Part shown: positions 54,629-63,390 of the stretch, piece after piece
How the letters are laid out: every line of letters begins with the position of its first letter
Numbering within the stretch: the stretch's first letter is position 1
Source of the DNA: Puniceibacterium antarcticum
GTDB taxonomy: Bacteria; Pseudomonadota; Alphaproteobacteria; Rhodobacterales; Rhodobacteraceae
Assembly: GCF_002760615.1 (NCBI RefSeq)
Contig: NZ_AWWI01000126.1
Span: forward strand, 1-64,000
DNA: 64,000 bases
Direction: 5' to 3'
Position numbers and translations under genes: made by a program
The notes under the pieces: generated by a model
Told to the model about the DNA's origin: nothing
The model's database searches: none
What the model saw: only the letters and a program-made list of their open reading frames with translations

Positions 54629-55978
54629 TCAGTCCAGCTCTTCCGGCAGCAGCAGGTTCAGCGCGATGGACAGGGTCGCGGCGGGCAGCAAGCCGCTGGT
54701 CAGCAGGATCTGCAGCGTGCCGGGCAGGTGTTGCAGGGCGGTCGGTTCCAGTTGCAGGCCCAGACCCACAGACAGCGACACGGCAAAGATCACCATGTTG
54801 CGCCGGTTCCAGTGCACATCCGACAGCATGTTCACGCCGGCCGCACAGACCATGCCGAACATCACGACAACGCCGCCGCCCAGCACGTTGATCGGAACAG
54901 TGGACACTGCCGCGCCGATCTTAGGCACCAATCCGCACAGGATCAGGAACACCGCGCCGATGGTCACCACATGGCGGCTCATCACGCCTGTCATCGAAAT
55001 CAGCCCGACGTTCTGCGAAAAAGAGGTGTTGGGCAGCCCGCCGAACACGCCGGCAACCGCAGTCCCCAGACCGTCCGCAAAGGTCGCACCGGAAATCTCT
55101 TTATCCGTCGCCTCGCGGCCCGCGCCGCCCTTGGTGATGCCGGACACGTCGCCCACGGTCTCAATCGCCGAGATGACGGCCATGAAACACATGCCGATGA
55201 TGATCGCGAAATTGAACTCGATCCCCCAGCGGAACGGGTTGGGCAAGGCAAAGCTTGCCGCGCGGCCCACATTGCCGAAATTGACCTGACCCATGGCCAG
55301 CGCCACCAGATACCCTGCGATCAGACCGACGAGAATGGCGGACACCGCCAGCAGACCTTTGGTAAAGAACTTGATCGCCAGCGTCACGGCGATCACCACC
55401 AGCGCCGGGAGCCACATGGCAAAGGTGCCGAATTCCGGCTTGCCCATCAGCGGCACACCGCCGGCGGAATACTGGATGCCGACCCGCACAAGCGCGAGGC
55501 CGATCATCAGCACGATCAGACCAGTGACCAGCGGCGGCAGGGCAAAGCGGAACTTGCCGATGACACTGCCAAGGCAAAAGTGGAACATGCCACCGATAAC
55601 GATCCCCGTCATGAGGCCCGCCATACCCGCAACACCCTGACCGGTGACCGCCGGGATCATGATCGGCAGAAAGGCAAAGCTTGTCCCCTGCACGATGGGC
55701 AGGCGCGCACCGATCGGGCCCATGCCGATGGTCTGGAACAGGGTCGCGATACCCGCAAACAGCATCGACATCTGGATCATGTAGATCAGGTTCGGAAAAT
55801 CCGGGCTGTTCGAGCCAAAGCCGAAACCGGCAGCACCCGCGACGATGATCGCCGGGGTCACGTTGCTGGCGAACATCGCCATCACATGCTGGATGCCCAA
55901 GGGCACGGCCTTGGCCAGCGGCGGGGTGTAGTTGGGGTCAGCGAGTTGCGCCGGCGTCCCAAGGCTTGTGTCTGCCAT
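54629..55978 (-). CDS. NCS2 nucleobase permease, probably urate/xanthine
   Basis: The 449-aa transporter has about 14 membrane segments and NCS2 motifs: QHVMAMFASNVTPAI, QGTSFAFLPIMIPA, SAIETVGDVSGITKGG (the conserved transport motif near helix 8) and GLPNTSFSQNVGLI. NCS2 proteins carry uracil, xanthine or urate with protons. Its place at the end of the ureide operon argues for urate or another purine breakdown product. It lies 74 bases downstream of allA on the same strand. Confidence 0.9.
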   Translation of the reverse strand: MADTSLGTPAQLADPNYTPPLAKAVPLGIQHVMAMFASNVTPAIIVAGAAGFGFGSNSPDFPNLIYMIQMSMLFAGIATLFQTIGMGPIGARLPIVQGTSFAFLPIMIPAVTGQGVAGMAGLMTGIVIGGMFHFCLGSVIGKFRFALPPLVTGLIVLMIGLALVRVGIQYSAGGVPLMGKPEFGTFAMWLPALVVIAVTLAIKFFTKGLLAVSAILVGLIAGYLVALAMGQVNFGNVGRAASFALPNPFRWGIEFNFAIIIGMCFMAVISAIETVGDVSGITKGGAGREATDKEISGATFADGLGTAVAGVFGGLPNTSFSQNVGLISMTGVMSRHVVTIGAVFLILCGLVPKIGAAVSTVPINVLGGGVVVMFGMVCAAGVNMLSDVHWNRRNMVIFAVSLSVGLGLQLEPTALQHLPGTLQILLTSGLLPAATLSIALNLLLPEELD

Positions 55979-56052
55979 TTGTTGTCCCTTGTCGGTGAGG
56001 GTTGAGTGGAAACGCGCCTCTTGCCGGGCGCTTTAGGGGAAAACCCGGGCGC

Positions 56053-56544
56053 TCAGGCGCCGGGGGCGGTGATGATAACGGGGATGTTCAGACGGTATTC
56101 TTCGAGGTTCGGCGTATCGCCGATCCGGTCTATGACAGCAAAAAGGCCCGGGCCGTGCAAAGGTGTCAAGACGCCATGCCACGTGCCGCGATGCAGGTTC
56201 ACCCCCTGACCCGCGCTTGCGAGAAAAGCGTGCACAGTGCCGGGCACCGGGCCGTCTTCTGCGACGATGACCAGCCAGGGATTCTGGTGCATCGGCACAA
56301 ATGCCTGACTGCCCTCAGGGTGCCGTTCGATCAGATCGCAGGTGTAGGGCAGGGCGCGCGGCTCGGCGCTGAACACGCTGATCCCCGCACGGCCCCCAGG
56401 GCCGAAATCAAGGCGCGCACGGTCATGAAAGCGCCCGCAGAGACCGGCGTTGATGATCTTGTCCGGCGCGCCGGTGGCCTCAAGCACCTCGCCGTACGGG
56501 GCAAAGGCGGCGGCGGTCAGGGGCTGGGCGATGATCTGCGTCAT
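56053..56544 (-). CDS. allA: Ureidoglycolate lyase
   Basis: The 163-aa cupin-like enzyme splits ureidoglycolate into glyoxylate and urea. Family landmarks are FAPYGEVLEATG, FVPMHQNPWLVIVA, and HRGTWHGVLTPL with the HxxTWH motif. It is cytosolic and of normal length. It belongs to the ureide operon with AllE and the PuuE-UraD fusion; a structured repeat separates it from AllE. Confidence 0.95.
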   Translation of the reverse strand: MTQIIAQPLTAAAFAPYGEVLEATGAPDKIINAGLCGRFHDRARLDFGPGGRAGISVFSAEPRALPYTCDLIERHPEGSQAFVPMHQNPWLVIVAEDGPVPGTVHAFLASAGQGVNLHRGTWHGVLTPLHGPGLFAVIDRIGDTPNLEEYRLNIPVIITAPGA

Positions 56545-56546
56545 GG

Positions 56547-56629
56547 CCGCCGCGTGCCTGCGGCGGTGTGGCAGGGGGGCCAGCCCCCCGTCCTGCGGAC
56601 TCCCCCCGGGATATTTGTGGGCAGATGAA
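56547..56629 (+). repeat. CCCGGGATATTTG structured repeat, copy 3
   Basis: On the plus strand, CCGCCG/CGGCGG (56547-56566), GGGGGGC/GCCCCCC (56574-56589) and GTCC/GGAC hairpins precede CCCCCCGGGATATTTGTGGG and CAGATGAAG. It lies between allE and allA inside the ureide operon, opposite in orientation to copies 1, 2 and 4. Confidence 0.75.
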
Positions 56630-56632
56630 GCA

Positions 56633-57445
56633 TCAGAGTGCCAGAGCCGGGTGGCGGTTGACGTCCTTGTAAAGCAGGTAGCGGAAGGGTTCGTCCCCGG
56701 TCGCGATACAGGCCTGCGGGCAGAAGGCGCGCAGCCACATGAAATCGCCGGGGCCGACCTCGACCCAGTCCTGATTGAGCAGGTAGCGCGCGGTGCCCTG
56801 CAGCACGTAAAGCCCGTGTTCCATCACATGGGTTTCTGCAAAGGGGATGCGCCCACCCGGTTCAAGGGTCACGATATTGACATGCATGTCGTGGCGGATA
56901 TCGGTCGGGTCGGCAAAGCGGCTGGTGGCCCAGACCGGCGTGTTCGGCATGCGCGCTGGTTCGACCACCCGGTCCGAGGTGACAAAGCTTTCGGGTTTTT
57001 CGATGCCCGGTGCGGATTCGTAGCGTTTGCGGATCCAGTGGAACTGCAGATCGCTCTGGCCGGGGTTGGTCAGGCGCCAAGCGGCGCCGGGGGCGATATA
57101 GGCATAGCCGCCGTCGCTCAGCGCATGGTCAATGCCGTCGATCACCAGATGCATCTCGCCGCTGGCGACCAGAAGGGCTGCCTCGGCGCCGCTGTCCGGT
57201 TCCGGGGTCTCTGATCCGCCGCCGGGGGCCACTTCGACCGCATATTGGGCAAAGGTTTCGGCAAACCCGCTCAGCGGGCGGGCGATGATCCAGGCGCGGG
57301 TGCCGGTCCAGCCGGGCAGCAGGCTGGTCACGATGTCGCGCATCGTGATCGCGGGGATAAAGGCATAGGCGGTGGTGAACACCGCGCGGCCGGTGGGATC
57401 GACGGACTGATCGGGCAGGCCGCCCATGGGAAAGGCATAACTCAC
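56633..57445 (-). CDS. allE: (S)-ureidoglycine aminohydrolase (bicupin)
   Basis: The 270-aa two-cupin protein has GYAYIAPGAAWRLTNPG in the first cupin and IPFAETHVMEHGLYVLQGTARYLL in the second, where the Mn-binding Glu/His residues lie (ETHVMEHG). It hydrolyses ureidoglycine to ureidoglycolate and ammonia after allantoate breakdown. The start overlaps the end of the PuuE-UraD gene by four bases (ATGA). A matching allantoate amidohydrolase (AllC) gene is not in this window. Confidence 0.93.
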   Translation of the reverse strand: MSYAFPMGGLPDQSVDPTGRAVFTTAYAFIPAITMRDIVTSLLPGWTGTRAWIIARPLSGFAETFAQYAVEVAPGGGSETPEPDSGAEAALLVASGEMHLVIDGIDHALSDGGYAYIAPGAAWRLTNPGQSDLQFHWIRKRYESAPGIEKPESFVTSDRVVEPARMPNTPVWATSRFADPTDIRHDMHVNIVTLEPGGRIPFAETHVMEHGLYVLQGTARYLLNQDWVEVGPGDFMWLRAFCPQACIATGDEPFRYLLYKDVNRHPALAL

Positions 57446-58854
57446 AGCAGGGTCTCCAGTCTCAGGCGGGCAATGCGTTCGACCTGTGCGCAGGCCTCGG
57501 CGAATTCGGTCTCTGTGTCGCTGGTCAGGCGGCGTTCAAAGGCGGCAAGGATCGTCGCCTTGGTGTTGTCGCGCACGGCGATGACGAAGGGAAAGCCGTG
57601 TTTCGCCACATAGGCATCGTTCAGCTCGGTGAACCTTGCGCGTTCGTCATCGGTCAGCGCGTCAAGCCCGGCACTGGCCTGTTCCTGTGTCGACTCGGCG
57701 GTCAGACGTTTCGCCGCCGCGAGCTTGCCGGCAAGGTCGGGATGCGCCTGCAGCACGCCCAGCCGTTCGGCGGGTGTGGCCGAGCGGAACATGCGGGCCA
57801 GCGCATTGGCGATCCCGGCGGCGCTGTCATGGGCGTGGCCAAGCTCGAGCCCGTGAGCGCGTTCGGCAATCCATGGCGAATGTTCGTAGATCCCGCCAAA
57901 GCGGTCCACAAAGGTGTCGCGGTCCATCTCGCTGGGCCGGTCCTTTGCCACCGGCGGATGGTTGGCCGCCCAGTGCTGCGCGATGTCGATGCGGCGCGGG
58001 CACCAGACGCCCTCGAACCCCTTGATATACTCGATAAACCGCCTGAGGCCCGCCAGCTTGCCCGGACGCCCGATCAGGCGGCAATGCAGTCCGATGCTCA
58101 TCATCTTGGGCGAACCTTCGGTGCCTTCGGCATAGAGCACGTCAAAGGCATCCTTCAGGTACTGATAGAACTGCTCGCCGGTGATATAGCCCGGCGCCGT
58201 GGCGAAGCGCATGTCGTTCGCCTCAAGCGTATAGGGCAGGATCAGCTGATCGCGCCCGTCGATCCGCGCCCAGTAGGGCAGGTCGTCGTCATAGGTGTCG
58301 CTGATATAGTCCATCACCCCGGTCTCGGCGACCAGTCGCACGGTGTTCACGGAACAGCGCCCGGTGTACCAGCCCCGCGGCGGCGTGCCGACAACTTCGG
58401 TGTGCAGGCGGATCGCTTCGGCAATGGCAGCGCGTTCCTCGGCTTCGGGCATGTCGCGGTGTTCGACCCATTTCAGCCCGTGCGAGGCGATTTCCCAGCC
58501 CGCGTCCTTCATCGCCTCGACCTGCACCGGGCTGCGGGCAAGGGCAGAGGCCACACCGTAGATCGTCAGGGGAATCCCGGCCCCGGTGAACAGCCGGTGC
58601 AGACGCCAGAACCCGGCCCGCGCGCCGTAATCATAGATCGATTCCATGTTCCAGTGCCGCTGACCCACCCAGGGCGCTGCGCCGGCAATGTCGGACAGGA
58701 ACGCCTCAGAGGCCGCATCGCCGTGCAGCACGTTGTTTTCGCCGCCCTCTTCGTAGTTCAGGACAAACTGGACGGCGACCTTGGCCTGCCCGGGCCAGTT
58801 GGCCTGTGGCGGCGTCGCACCGTACCCTGTCATATCGCGCGGATATCTTTGCAT
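57442..58854 (-). CDS. puuE: PuuE allantoinase fused to UraD (OHCU decarboxylase)
   Basis: The 470-aa protein joins two enzymes. Residues about 1-310 are a PuuE-type polysaccharide-deacetylase-fold allantoinase (GARAGFWRLHRLF, EIASHGLKWVEHRDM, RGWYTGRCSVNT, SIGLHCRLIGRPGKL). Residues about 315-470 are UraD, 2-oxo-4-hydroxy-4-carboxy-5-ureidoimidazoline decarboxylase (FGGIYEHSPWIAERA, LQAHPDLAGKLA, KHGFPFVIAVRDN). Together they turn OHCU into S-allantoin and then allantoate. UraH, the preceding enzyme, is encoded divergently next door. The start at 58854 fits the usual PuuE beginning (TGYG). Confidence 0.95.
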   Translation of the reverse strand: MQRYPRDMTGYGATPPQANWPGQAKVAVQFVLNYEEGGENNVLHGDAASEAFLSDIAGAAPWVGQRHWNMESIYDYGARAGFWRLHRLFTGAGIPLTIYGVASALARSPVQVEAMKDAGWEIASHGLKWVEHRDMPEAEERAAIAEAIRLHTEVVGTPPRGWYTGRCSVNTVRLVAETGVMDYISDTYDDDLPYWARIDGRDQLILPYTLEANDMRFATAPGYITGEQFYQYLKDAFDVLYAEGTEGSPKMMSIGLHCRLIGRPGKLAGLRRFIEYIKGFEGVWCPRRIDIAQHWAANHPPVAKDRPSEMDRDTFVDRFGGIYEHSPWIAERAHGLELGHAHDSAAGIANALARMFRSATPAERLGVLQAHPDLAGKLAAAKRLTAESTQEQASAGLDALTDDERARFTELNDAYVAKHGFPFVIAVRDNTKATILAAFERRLTSDTETEFAEACAQVERIARLRLETLL

Positions 58855-58962
58855 CCTGCACCCCCTCTTGATTGACCTTCAGTCCTAATGCAGAAATCCA
58901 AAGGTGATTTTCAATATTTTCCGAAAAGACTTTCAGGGCTGCAAGCCCTCATCAGATCGCCT

Positions 58963-59066
58963 AAAGCGTTTAGGGTTTCGTTCAAGACAATAACGATTGG
59001 ATGCTTTGGTCGACCAAGGAAAGAGACCGCGCCGCACCGATCCCAAGTTTACCCCCAAACGCTGTC
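58963..59066. repeat. Palindromic intergenic repeat, copy C
   Basis: It runs from AAAGCGTTTAGGGTTTCGTT to CAAGTTTACCCCCAAACGCT and contains GGTCGACCAAGGAAAGAGAC, matching copy A over the right arm. The ends are inverted repeats (AAAGCGTTTAGGG against CCCCCAAACGCTG). It occupies the promoter region between the divergent puuE and uraH genes. Confidence 0.8.
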
Positions 59067-59112
59067 GCTTTGTGACAGGATACTCAGCGTAAGCCCGACA
59101 AAGGAGCATGTC

Positions 59113-59472
59113 ATGTCCAACGGTTACCTCACCACCCACGTTCTGGATACGGCCCGTGGCCTGCCCGCAGCGGGGATCAGCATCGCGCTTTACCGCGTCT
59201 CCGGTACGTCCCGCGAAAAGATTGCCGAGATGGTGACCAATGCTGACGGGCGCACCGATGCGCCGATCCTGCCGGCCGGTCAGATGACTGTGGGTGACTA
59301 CGAGCTGATCTTTCACACCGGCCCCTATCTGGACGCCAGCGGCGCCACCCCGGAAGAGCCGCGTTTCCTGAGCGCGATCCCGATCCGCTTTGGCATATCG
59401 GACGCCGAGGCGCATTACCACGTGCCGCTGCTGCTCTCTCCCTTCGGTTATTCTACCTATCGGGGGAGCTGA
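59113..59472 (+). CDS. uraH: 5-hydroxyisourate hydrolase
   Basis: This 119-aa transthyretin-like enzyme hydrolyses 5-hydroxyisourate to OHCU. It has TTHVLDTARGLPAAG (active-site His), the middle YELIFHTGPYL and the diagnostic C-terminal YRGS. No signal peptide is present, so it is cytosolic. AAGGAG precedes ATG 59113. It is divergent from the operon that encodes the next steps, and smpB follows after 93 bases. Confidence 0.96.
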   Translation: MSNGYLTTHVLDTARGLPAAGISIALYRVSGTSREKIAEMVTNADGRTDAPILPAGQMTVGDYELIFHTGPYLDASGATPEEPRFLSAIPIRFGISDAEAHYHVPLLLSPFGYSTYRGS

Positions 59473-59565
59473 GGGGGGGCTGCTGGACCAGCCCCCTTTG
59501 GTCTCCGCCCCAAAGCCCCTATCTAAGATGGACAGTTCAACCGCTCTTAGGTATCAACCCCGCCC

Positions 59566-60039
59566 ATGGCTCAGACAAAATCAGACCCCAACTACAAGGT
59601 GCTCTCGGAAAACCGCAGGGCGCGCTATGACTATGCCATCGAGGATGACATCGAATGTGGCATCATCCTGCAGGGGTCCGAGGTCAAATCCCTGCGCGAG
59701 AATTCCTGCAACGTCGCCGAAAGCTATGCGACCGTCGATCAGGGCGAACTCTGGCTGGTGAACTCCTACATCGCGCCCTACGACCGCGCGATGTTTGGCC
59801 ACGAGGAACGCCGCCGCCGCAAGCTGCTGGTCTCGCGCAAGGAACTCGCCCGCCTGTGGAACGAGACCCAGCGCAAGGGCATGACCCTTGTGCCGCTGGT
59901 GATGTACTTCAACCACAAGGGCATCGCCAAAATGAAGATCGGCATCGCCAAAGGCAAAAAGAACCACGACAAGCGTGAGTCCGATGCCAAGCGCGACTGG
60001 GGCCGCCAGAAGGCCCGCCTGCTACGCCAGAACGGCTGA
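59566..60039 (+). CDS. smpB: SsrA-binding protein SmpB
   Basis: The 157-aa protein binds tmRNA and delivers it to stalled ribosomes. Family signatures are present: the N-terminal [18 protein letters not shown] oligonucleotide-binding strand, [14 protein letters not shown], the basic core KLLVSRKEL, and the C-terminal tail [20 protein letters not shown] that enters the decoding centre. tmRNA itself is not visible nearby. Its 3' end overlaps the next, convergent gene by 18 bases. Confidence 0.97.
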   Translation: MAQTKSDPNYKVLSENRRARYDYAIEDDIECGIILQGSEVKSLRENSCNVAESYATVDQGELWLVNSYIAPYDRAMFGHEERRRRKLLVSRKELARLWNETQRKGMTLVPLVMYFNHKGIAKMKIGIAKGKKNHDKRESDAKRDWGRQKARLLRQNG

Positions 60040-60750
60040 CCGCGCCCGCTGGCTGCGCCATGTGCTCAGCCACATCAAGTCCAGCGCGCGCAGGCCTGCC
60101 GGATCATAGGCGCCCTGCTGCTCCCAGTACCGCCCCGATTCGACGATATAGCCCAGCCGCGCCTCTTCGGCGTCCGCCGCGCAGCGCGCCACAACTTCAG
60201 GCCGCGACAGTCCCCGCAAGGCACCGGCCTTGGCGCGGGGGCTGACCAGACGGCTGGGCGCGCGCGACAGGTTCACCACGGCGCAGCCCTGCCGACCTGC
60301 TAGGATCTGCAGGCGCGCTGATTTGGCTCGCAGGCTTTGTAATGTGGGGTCATCCCGCAGGGGATCCGCCGTGCCGGTGCCGTAAAAATGGGTCGGCCCG
60401 TGCGCCGGATAGACCATGTCGCAACCCAGATAGGCCAGAACCCGTGGACGTAGCGCATGCAGCGCCCAGTATCCGGCGGTAAAGGCCATGGTCCCGCCGC
60501 CAAAGATGAAGCCCCCATAGTGGTTTTGCGCCGAGACAAAATCCTCAGCGGTAACGAGCTTTTGCAATGGGGCCACATGAAGAGGGCGACGTTCTGGCGG
60601 GAAATCCTCGGGATATATCATATGCGTCCAGTCATGGCGCACCCGCCAAGCGTTGTTGATGCAAACAAGCGCATCAAAGGTAGCGCTGGGCAGGTGACAC
60701 ACCTCGGGTGCATTCGGCCCGCTGCCGAGTATCAGGACCACGTCCGTCAT
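60022..60750 (-). CDS. Conserved hypothetical, GT42/DUF115-like Rossmann protein
   Basis: The 242-aa product begins [18 protein letters not shown], a nucleotide-binding-like start shared in outline with DUF115 and family 42 sialyltransferases. Then come [62 protein letters not shown] and [12 protein letters not shown]. No signal peptide or membrane helix. The order GSGP, an SGxxxxxxA-like helix and a GxD-Y strand mimics GT42 enzymes, but the substrate is unknown and similarity is remote. Its end overlaps smpB by 18 bases on the opposite strand. Confidence 0.7.
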   Translation of the reverse strand: MTDVVLILGSGPNAPEVCHLPSATFDALVCINNAWRVRHDWTHMIYPEDFPPERRPLHVAPLQKLVTAEDFVSAQNHYGGFIFGGGTMAFTAGYWALHALRPRVLAYLGCDMVYPAHGPTHFYGTGTADPLRDDPTLQSLRAKSARLQILAGRQGCAVVNLSRAPSRLVSPRAKAGALRGLSRPEVVARCAADAEEARLGYIVESGRYWEQQGAYDPAGLRALDLMWLSTWRSQRARSAVLA

Positions 60751-61077
60751 TGGAGAGCACTCATTCCTTTACACCACATCTAAACTTAGGGTTTGGTGCG
60801 GAGCCGCGACAAGTCAACGGAGGCGGCGAAATAGGTTGCGAACTGGATTGCAGCGCTGTCCTGACTGTCTCGCGGATTTTGCAGATCAGGGCGCTCAGAA
60901 GACGCGAAACGGGCGAGATAACGCGCGTTGATTTCGTGTAGATTGACGGACTGGACAGATCGCCTGTCTACGCCCAGGGTTTTGGGGACGACAGCTAGAG
61001 CTGATCATAGCCCTGCCGCCCCTTGCCACCCGTGCCCTTGCGGAATATGCACTGGGCCAGCTTATTATGGGGGACTT
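60751..61077. other. Intergenic stretch before the sulfurtransferase gene
   Basis: These 327 bases lie between the start of the Rossmann-like gene (minus) and the sulfurtransferase start. No convincing ORF, RNA gene or terminator was seen. It should contain the divergent promoters; no clear -35/-10 pair stood out. Confidence 0.5.
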
Positions 61078-61950
61078 ATGACCCAAGACGATCCCAAAAC
61101 GCTGGTTTCGACCGACTGGCTTGCCCGGCACCTTAGGGACCCGGACCTGCGCATTCTGGATGCCAGCTGGCACATGCCCGACGCGGGCCGCGATCCCCGC
61201 GCCGAGTTCGAGGCCACCCATATTCCCGGTGCGCGCTTTTTTGATATCGACGCGATCAGCGACAGCCGCTCGGATCTGCCGCACATGGCCCCGCCGATCG
61301 AGAAATTCATGTCCCGCCTGCGCGCCCTTGGCGTGGGCGACGGCCATCAGGTGGTGGTCTATGACAGCGTCGGCATCTTTTCCGCCGCCCGCGTCTGGTG
61401 GCTGTTCCGCCTGATGGGGCAGATGGACATTGCCGTGCTCGACGGTGGTCTGGCCAAATGGCTGTCCGAGGGCCGCGAGGTCGAGGATATGCCCCCCGTC
61501 ATCCGCGACCGTCACATGACCGTCCGCCGCCAGAACCATCTGGTCAAGGATGTCACACAGGTCGCCGCCGCGTCCAAGCTGGGCGATTACGAAATCCTCG
61601 ATGCCCGCGCTCCGGCCCGGTTCCGGGGCGAGGTGGCTGAACCTCGCCCGGGTCTGCGCGCCGGTCACATCCCCGGCTCTAAGAATGTGCATTTTGCCAC
61701 GCTGCTGAACGCAGACGGCACGATGAAGGACCCCGCCGCGCTCAAGGCCACATTCGAGGCCGCAGGCGCGAACCTGTCCAAACCCACAATCACCACCTGC
61801 GGATCGGGCGTCACCGCCGCGATCCTCTCGCTTGCCATGGAGCGTATCGGCAAGACGGACCATTCCCTTTATGACGGGTCCTGGTCGGAATGGGGCATGT
61901 TCCCCACCGTGCCAGTGGCAACCGGGCCCGCCGCCACAGGAGACAACTGA
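61078..61950 (+). CDS. sseA: 3-mercaptopyruvate sulfurtransferase (tandem rhodanese)
   Basis: The 290-aa protein has two rhodanese domains. The N-terminal inactive one shows TDWLARHLRDPDLRILDASW and HIPGARFFDIDAISD; the C-terminal one has YEILDARAPARFRGE and the active-site loop CGSGVTAA (Cys241), whose CG[S/T]GVT form marks mercaptopyruvate sulfurtransferases rather than thiosulfate rhodaneses. It transfers sulfur from 3-mercaptopyruvate to acceptors. Stop and next start overlap (TGATG), coupling it to the aminotransferase. Confidence 0.93.
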   Translation: MTQDDPKTLVSTDWLARHLRDPDLRILDASWHMPDAGRDPRAEFEATHIPGARFFDIDAISDSRSDLPHMAPPIEKFMSRLRALGVGDGHQVVVYDSVGIFSAARVWWLFRLMGQMDIAVLDGGLAKWLSEGREVEDMPPVIRDRHMTVRRQNHLVKDVTQVAAASKLGDYEILDARAPARFRGEVAEPRPGLRAGHIPGSKNVHFATLLNADGTMKDPAALKATFEAAGANLSKPTITTCGSGVTAAILSLAMERIGKTDHSLYDGSWSEWGMFPTVPVATGPAATGDN

Positions 61951-63134
61951 TGTTCGAATCCCTCAAGGAACAACCCGCCGACAAGATCCTGATGCTCATG
62001 CAGGCCTACAAAGAGGACCCGCGCGAGACCAAGATCGACCTTGGCGTCGGCGTCTACAAGGATGCCAGCGGCAACACCCCGATCATGCATTCGGTCAAGG
62101 CAGCCGAAAAGCAGCTGTGGGAGGCCGAAAAAACCAAGGCCTATACCGGCCTCGCCGGCGATCCGGCCTTTGCCGATGCGATGGTGAAACTCGTCCTTGG
62201 CGACTCCGTCCCCCGCGCCAATGTCGCCGCTGCGGCAGAGCCGGGTGGCACCGGTGCCGTGCGTCAGGCCTTTGACCTCGTGCGTTCGGCCAATCCCGAG
62301 GCCCGCGTCTTTGTCAGCAACCCGACTTGGCCCAACCACCTGTCGATCCTCAAGCATATGGGGATCGAAATGGTCCCCTACCGCTATTTCGACGACGAAA
62401 CCCGTGGCGTTGATTTCGACGGCATGCTGGAAGACATCGCACAGGCGAAAAAGGGCGATGTGGTCCTGCTGCACGGCTGCTGCCACAACCCGACCGGCGC
62501 GAACCTCAACCTCACCCAGTGGAAAGAGGTTGTTGCGGTCCTGCTGAAAACCGGCGCGACCCCGATGATCGACATCGCCTATCAGGGCTTTGGTGACGGT
62601 CTCGACGAAGACGCCGCCGCGACCCGGCTTGTGGCCTCCTCGGTGCCGGAAACCCTGATCGCGGCCAGCTGCTCCAAGAACTTCGGCATCTACCGCGAAC
62701 GCACCGGCCTGCTGATGGCCGTGTCTCAGGACGCCTCGGCGACCAAGCTCAACCAGGGCACGCTGAACTACCTCAACCGCCAGAACTTCAGCTTTCCGCC
62801 CGATCACGGCGCGCGTCTGGTGACGATGGTGCTGAACGACGACGCCCTGCGCGCCGACTGGATGGCCGAACTTGAGGCCGTGCGCAATTCCATGCTGGGC
62901 CTGCGCGAACAGCTCGCGTCGGAACTGCAGCGCCTCTCCGGCTCGGACCGCTTCGGCTTTATCGCCCAGCACCGCGGCATGTTCTCGCGCCTTGGCACCA
63001 CACCCGAGATGGTGGAAAAGCTGCGCGCCGATCACGGCATCTACATGGTTGGGGATTCCCGCCTGAACATCGCGGGCCTGAACAAGACCACCGTGCCGAT
63101 CCTCGCCAAGGCGATCATTGAGGTGGGCATCTGA
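61950..63134 (+). CDS. Aromatic/aspartate aminotransferase (class I, TyrB-like)
   Basis: The 394-aa PLP transaminase of subgroup I-alpha begins MFESLKEQPADKILMLM. It has LGVGVYKDASGNTP, GGTGAVRQAFDL, HGCCHNPTGANL, the PLP lysine SCSKNFGIYRERTG (K243) and the C-terminal DSRLNIAGLN arginine. It should transaminate aspartate and aromatic amino acids. Coupled to a mercaptopyruvate sulfurtransferase gene, it might also deaminate cysteine to 3-mercaptopyruvate, an activity known in this family. A terminator follows. Confidence 0.94.
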   Translation: MFESLKEQPADKILMLMQAYKEDPRETKIDLGVGVYKDASGNTPIMHSVKAAEKQLWEAEKTKAYTGLAGDPAFADAMVKLVLGDSVPRANVAAAAEPGGTGAVRQAFDLVRSANPEARVFVSNPTWPNHLSILKHMGIEMVPYRYFDDETRGVDFDGMLEDIAQAKKGDVVLLHGCCHNPTGANLNLTQWKEVVAVLLKTGATPMIDIAYQGFGDGLDEDAAATRLVASSVPETLIAASCSKNFGIYRERTGLLMAVSQDASATKLNQGTLNYLNRQNFSFPPDHGARLVTMVLNDDALRADWMAELEAVRNSMLGLREQLASELQRLSGSDRFGFIAQHRGMFSRLGTTPEMVEKLRADHGIYMVGDSRLNIAGLNKTTVPILAKAIIEVGI

Positions 63135-63180
63135 AGCTTACGTCTCTGGCAAGAGGCAAGCCTCCTGCCCTGGTATATCG

Positions 63181-63209
63181 AAGGCGCTCCCACACCGGGG
63201 GCGCCTTTT
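63181..63209 (+). terminator. Terminator after the sulfurtransferase-aminotransferase operon
   Basis: AAGGCGCTCCC pairs with GGGGGCGCCTT (one G-U) with loop ACACC and the run TTTT, 46 bases after the aminotransferase stop. Confidence 0.88.
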
Positions 63210-63315
63210 GCTGTGTGTGACAACGAAGGAACCATTTCTGCGATGGTACGTTATTCTCGCAGAAAGAAAGCACCGGGTGAAACAACCCGGTCACATACCG
63301 AAAAAGGATATGCGC

Positions 63316-63390
63316 ATGAACAGTATTATTTACCTCGTCGGGTTGGTCGTTGTCGTTGTCGCGATCCTCTCTTTCCTCGGGTTGGCCTGA
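63316..63390 (+). CDS. 24-aa single-span membrane peptide
   Basis: A short frame encodes MNSIIYLVGLVVVVVAIL then SFLGLA, one hydrophobic helix with almost no soluble part. AAAAAGG lies eight bases upstream. Small proteins of this type beginning MNSIIYLVGLVV recur in Roseobacter-group genomes to my memory, which supports a real gene. Function is unknown; it could modulate a membrane complex or respond to envelope stress. An ATG two codons upstream (63310) is possible. Confidence 0.7.
   Translation: MNSIIYLVGLVVVVVAILSFLGLA

Noticed and set aside
59473-61077. tmRNA near smpB
   Set aside because: No tRNA-like ends or tag reading frame resembling the alphaproteobacterial two-piece tmRNA were found.
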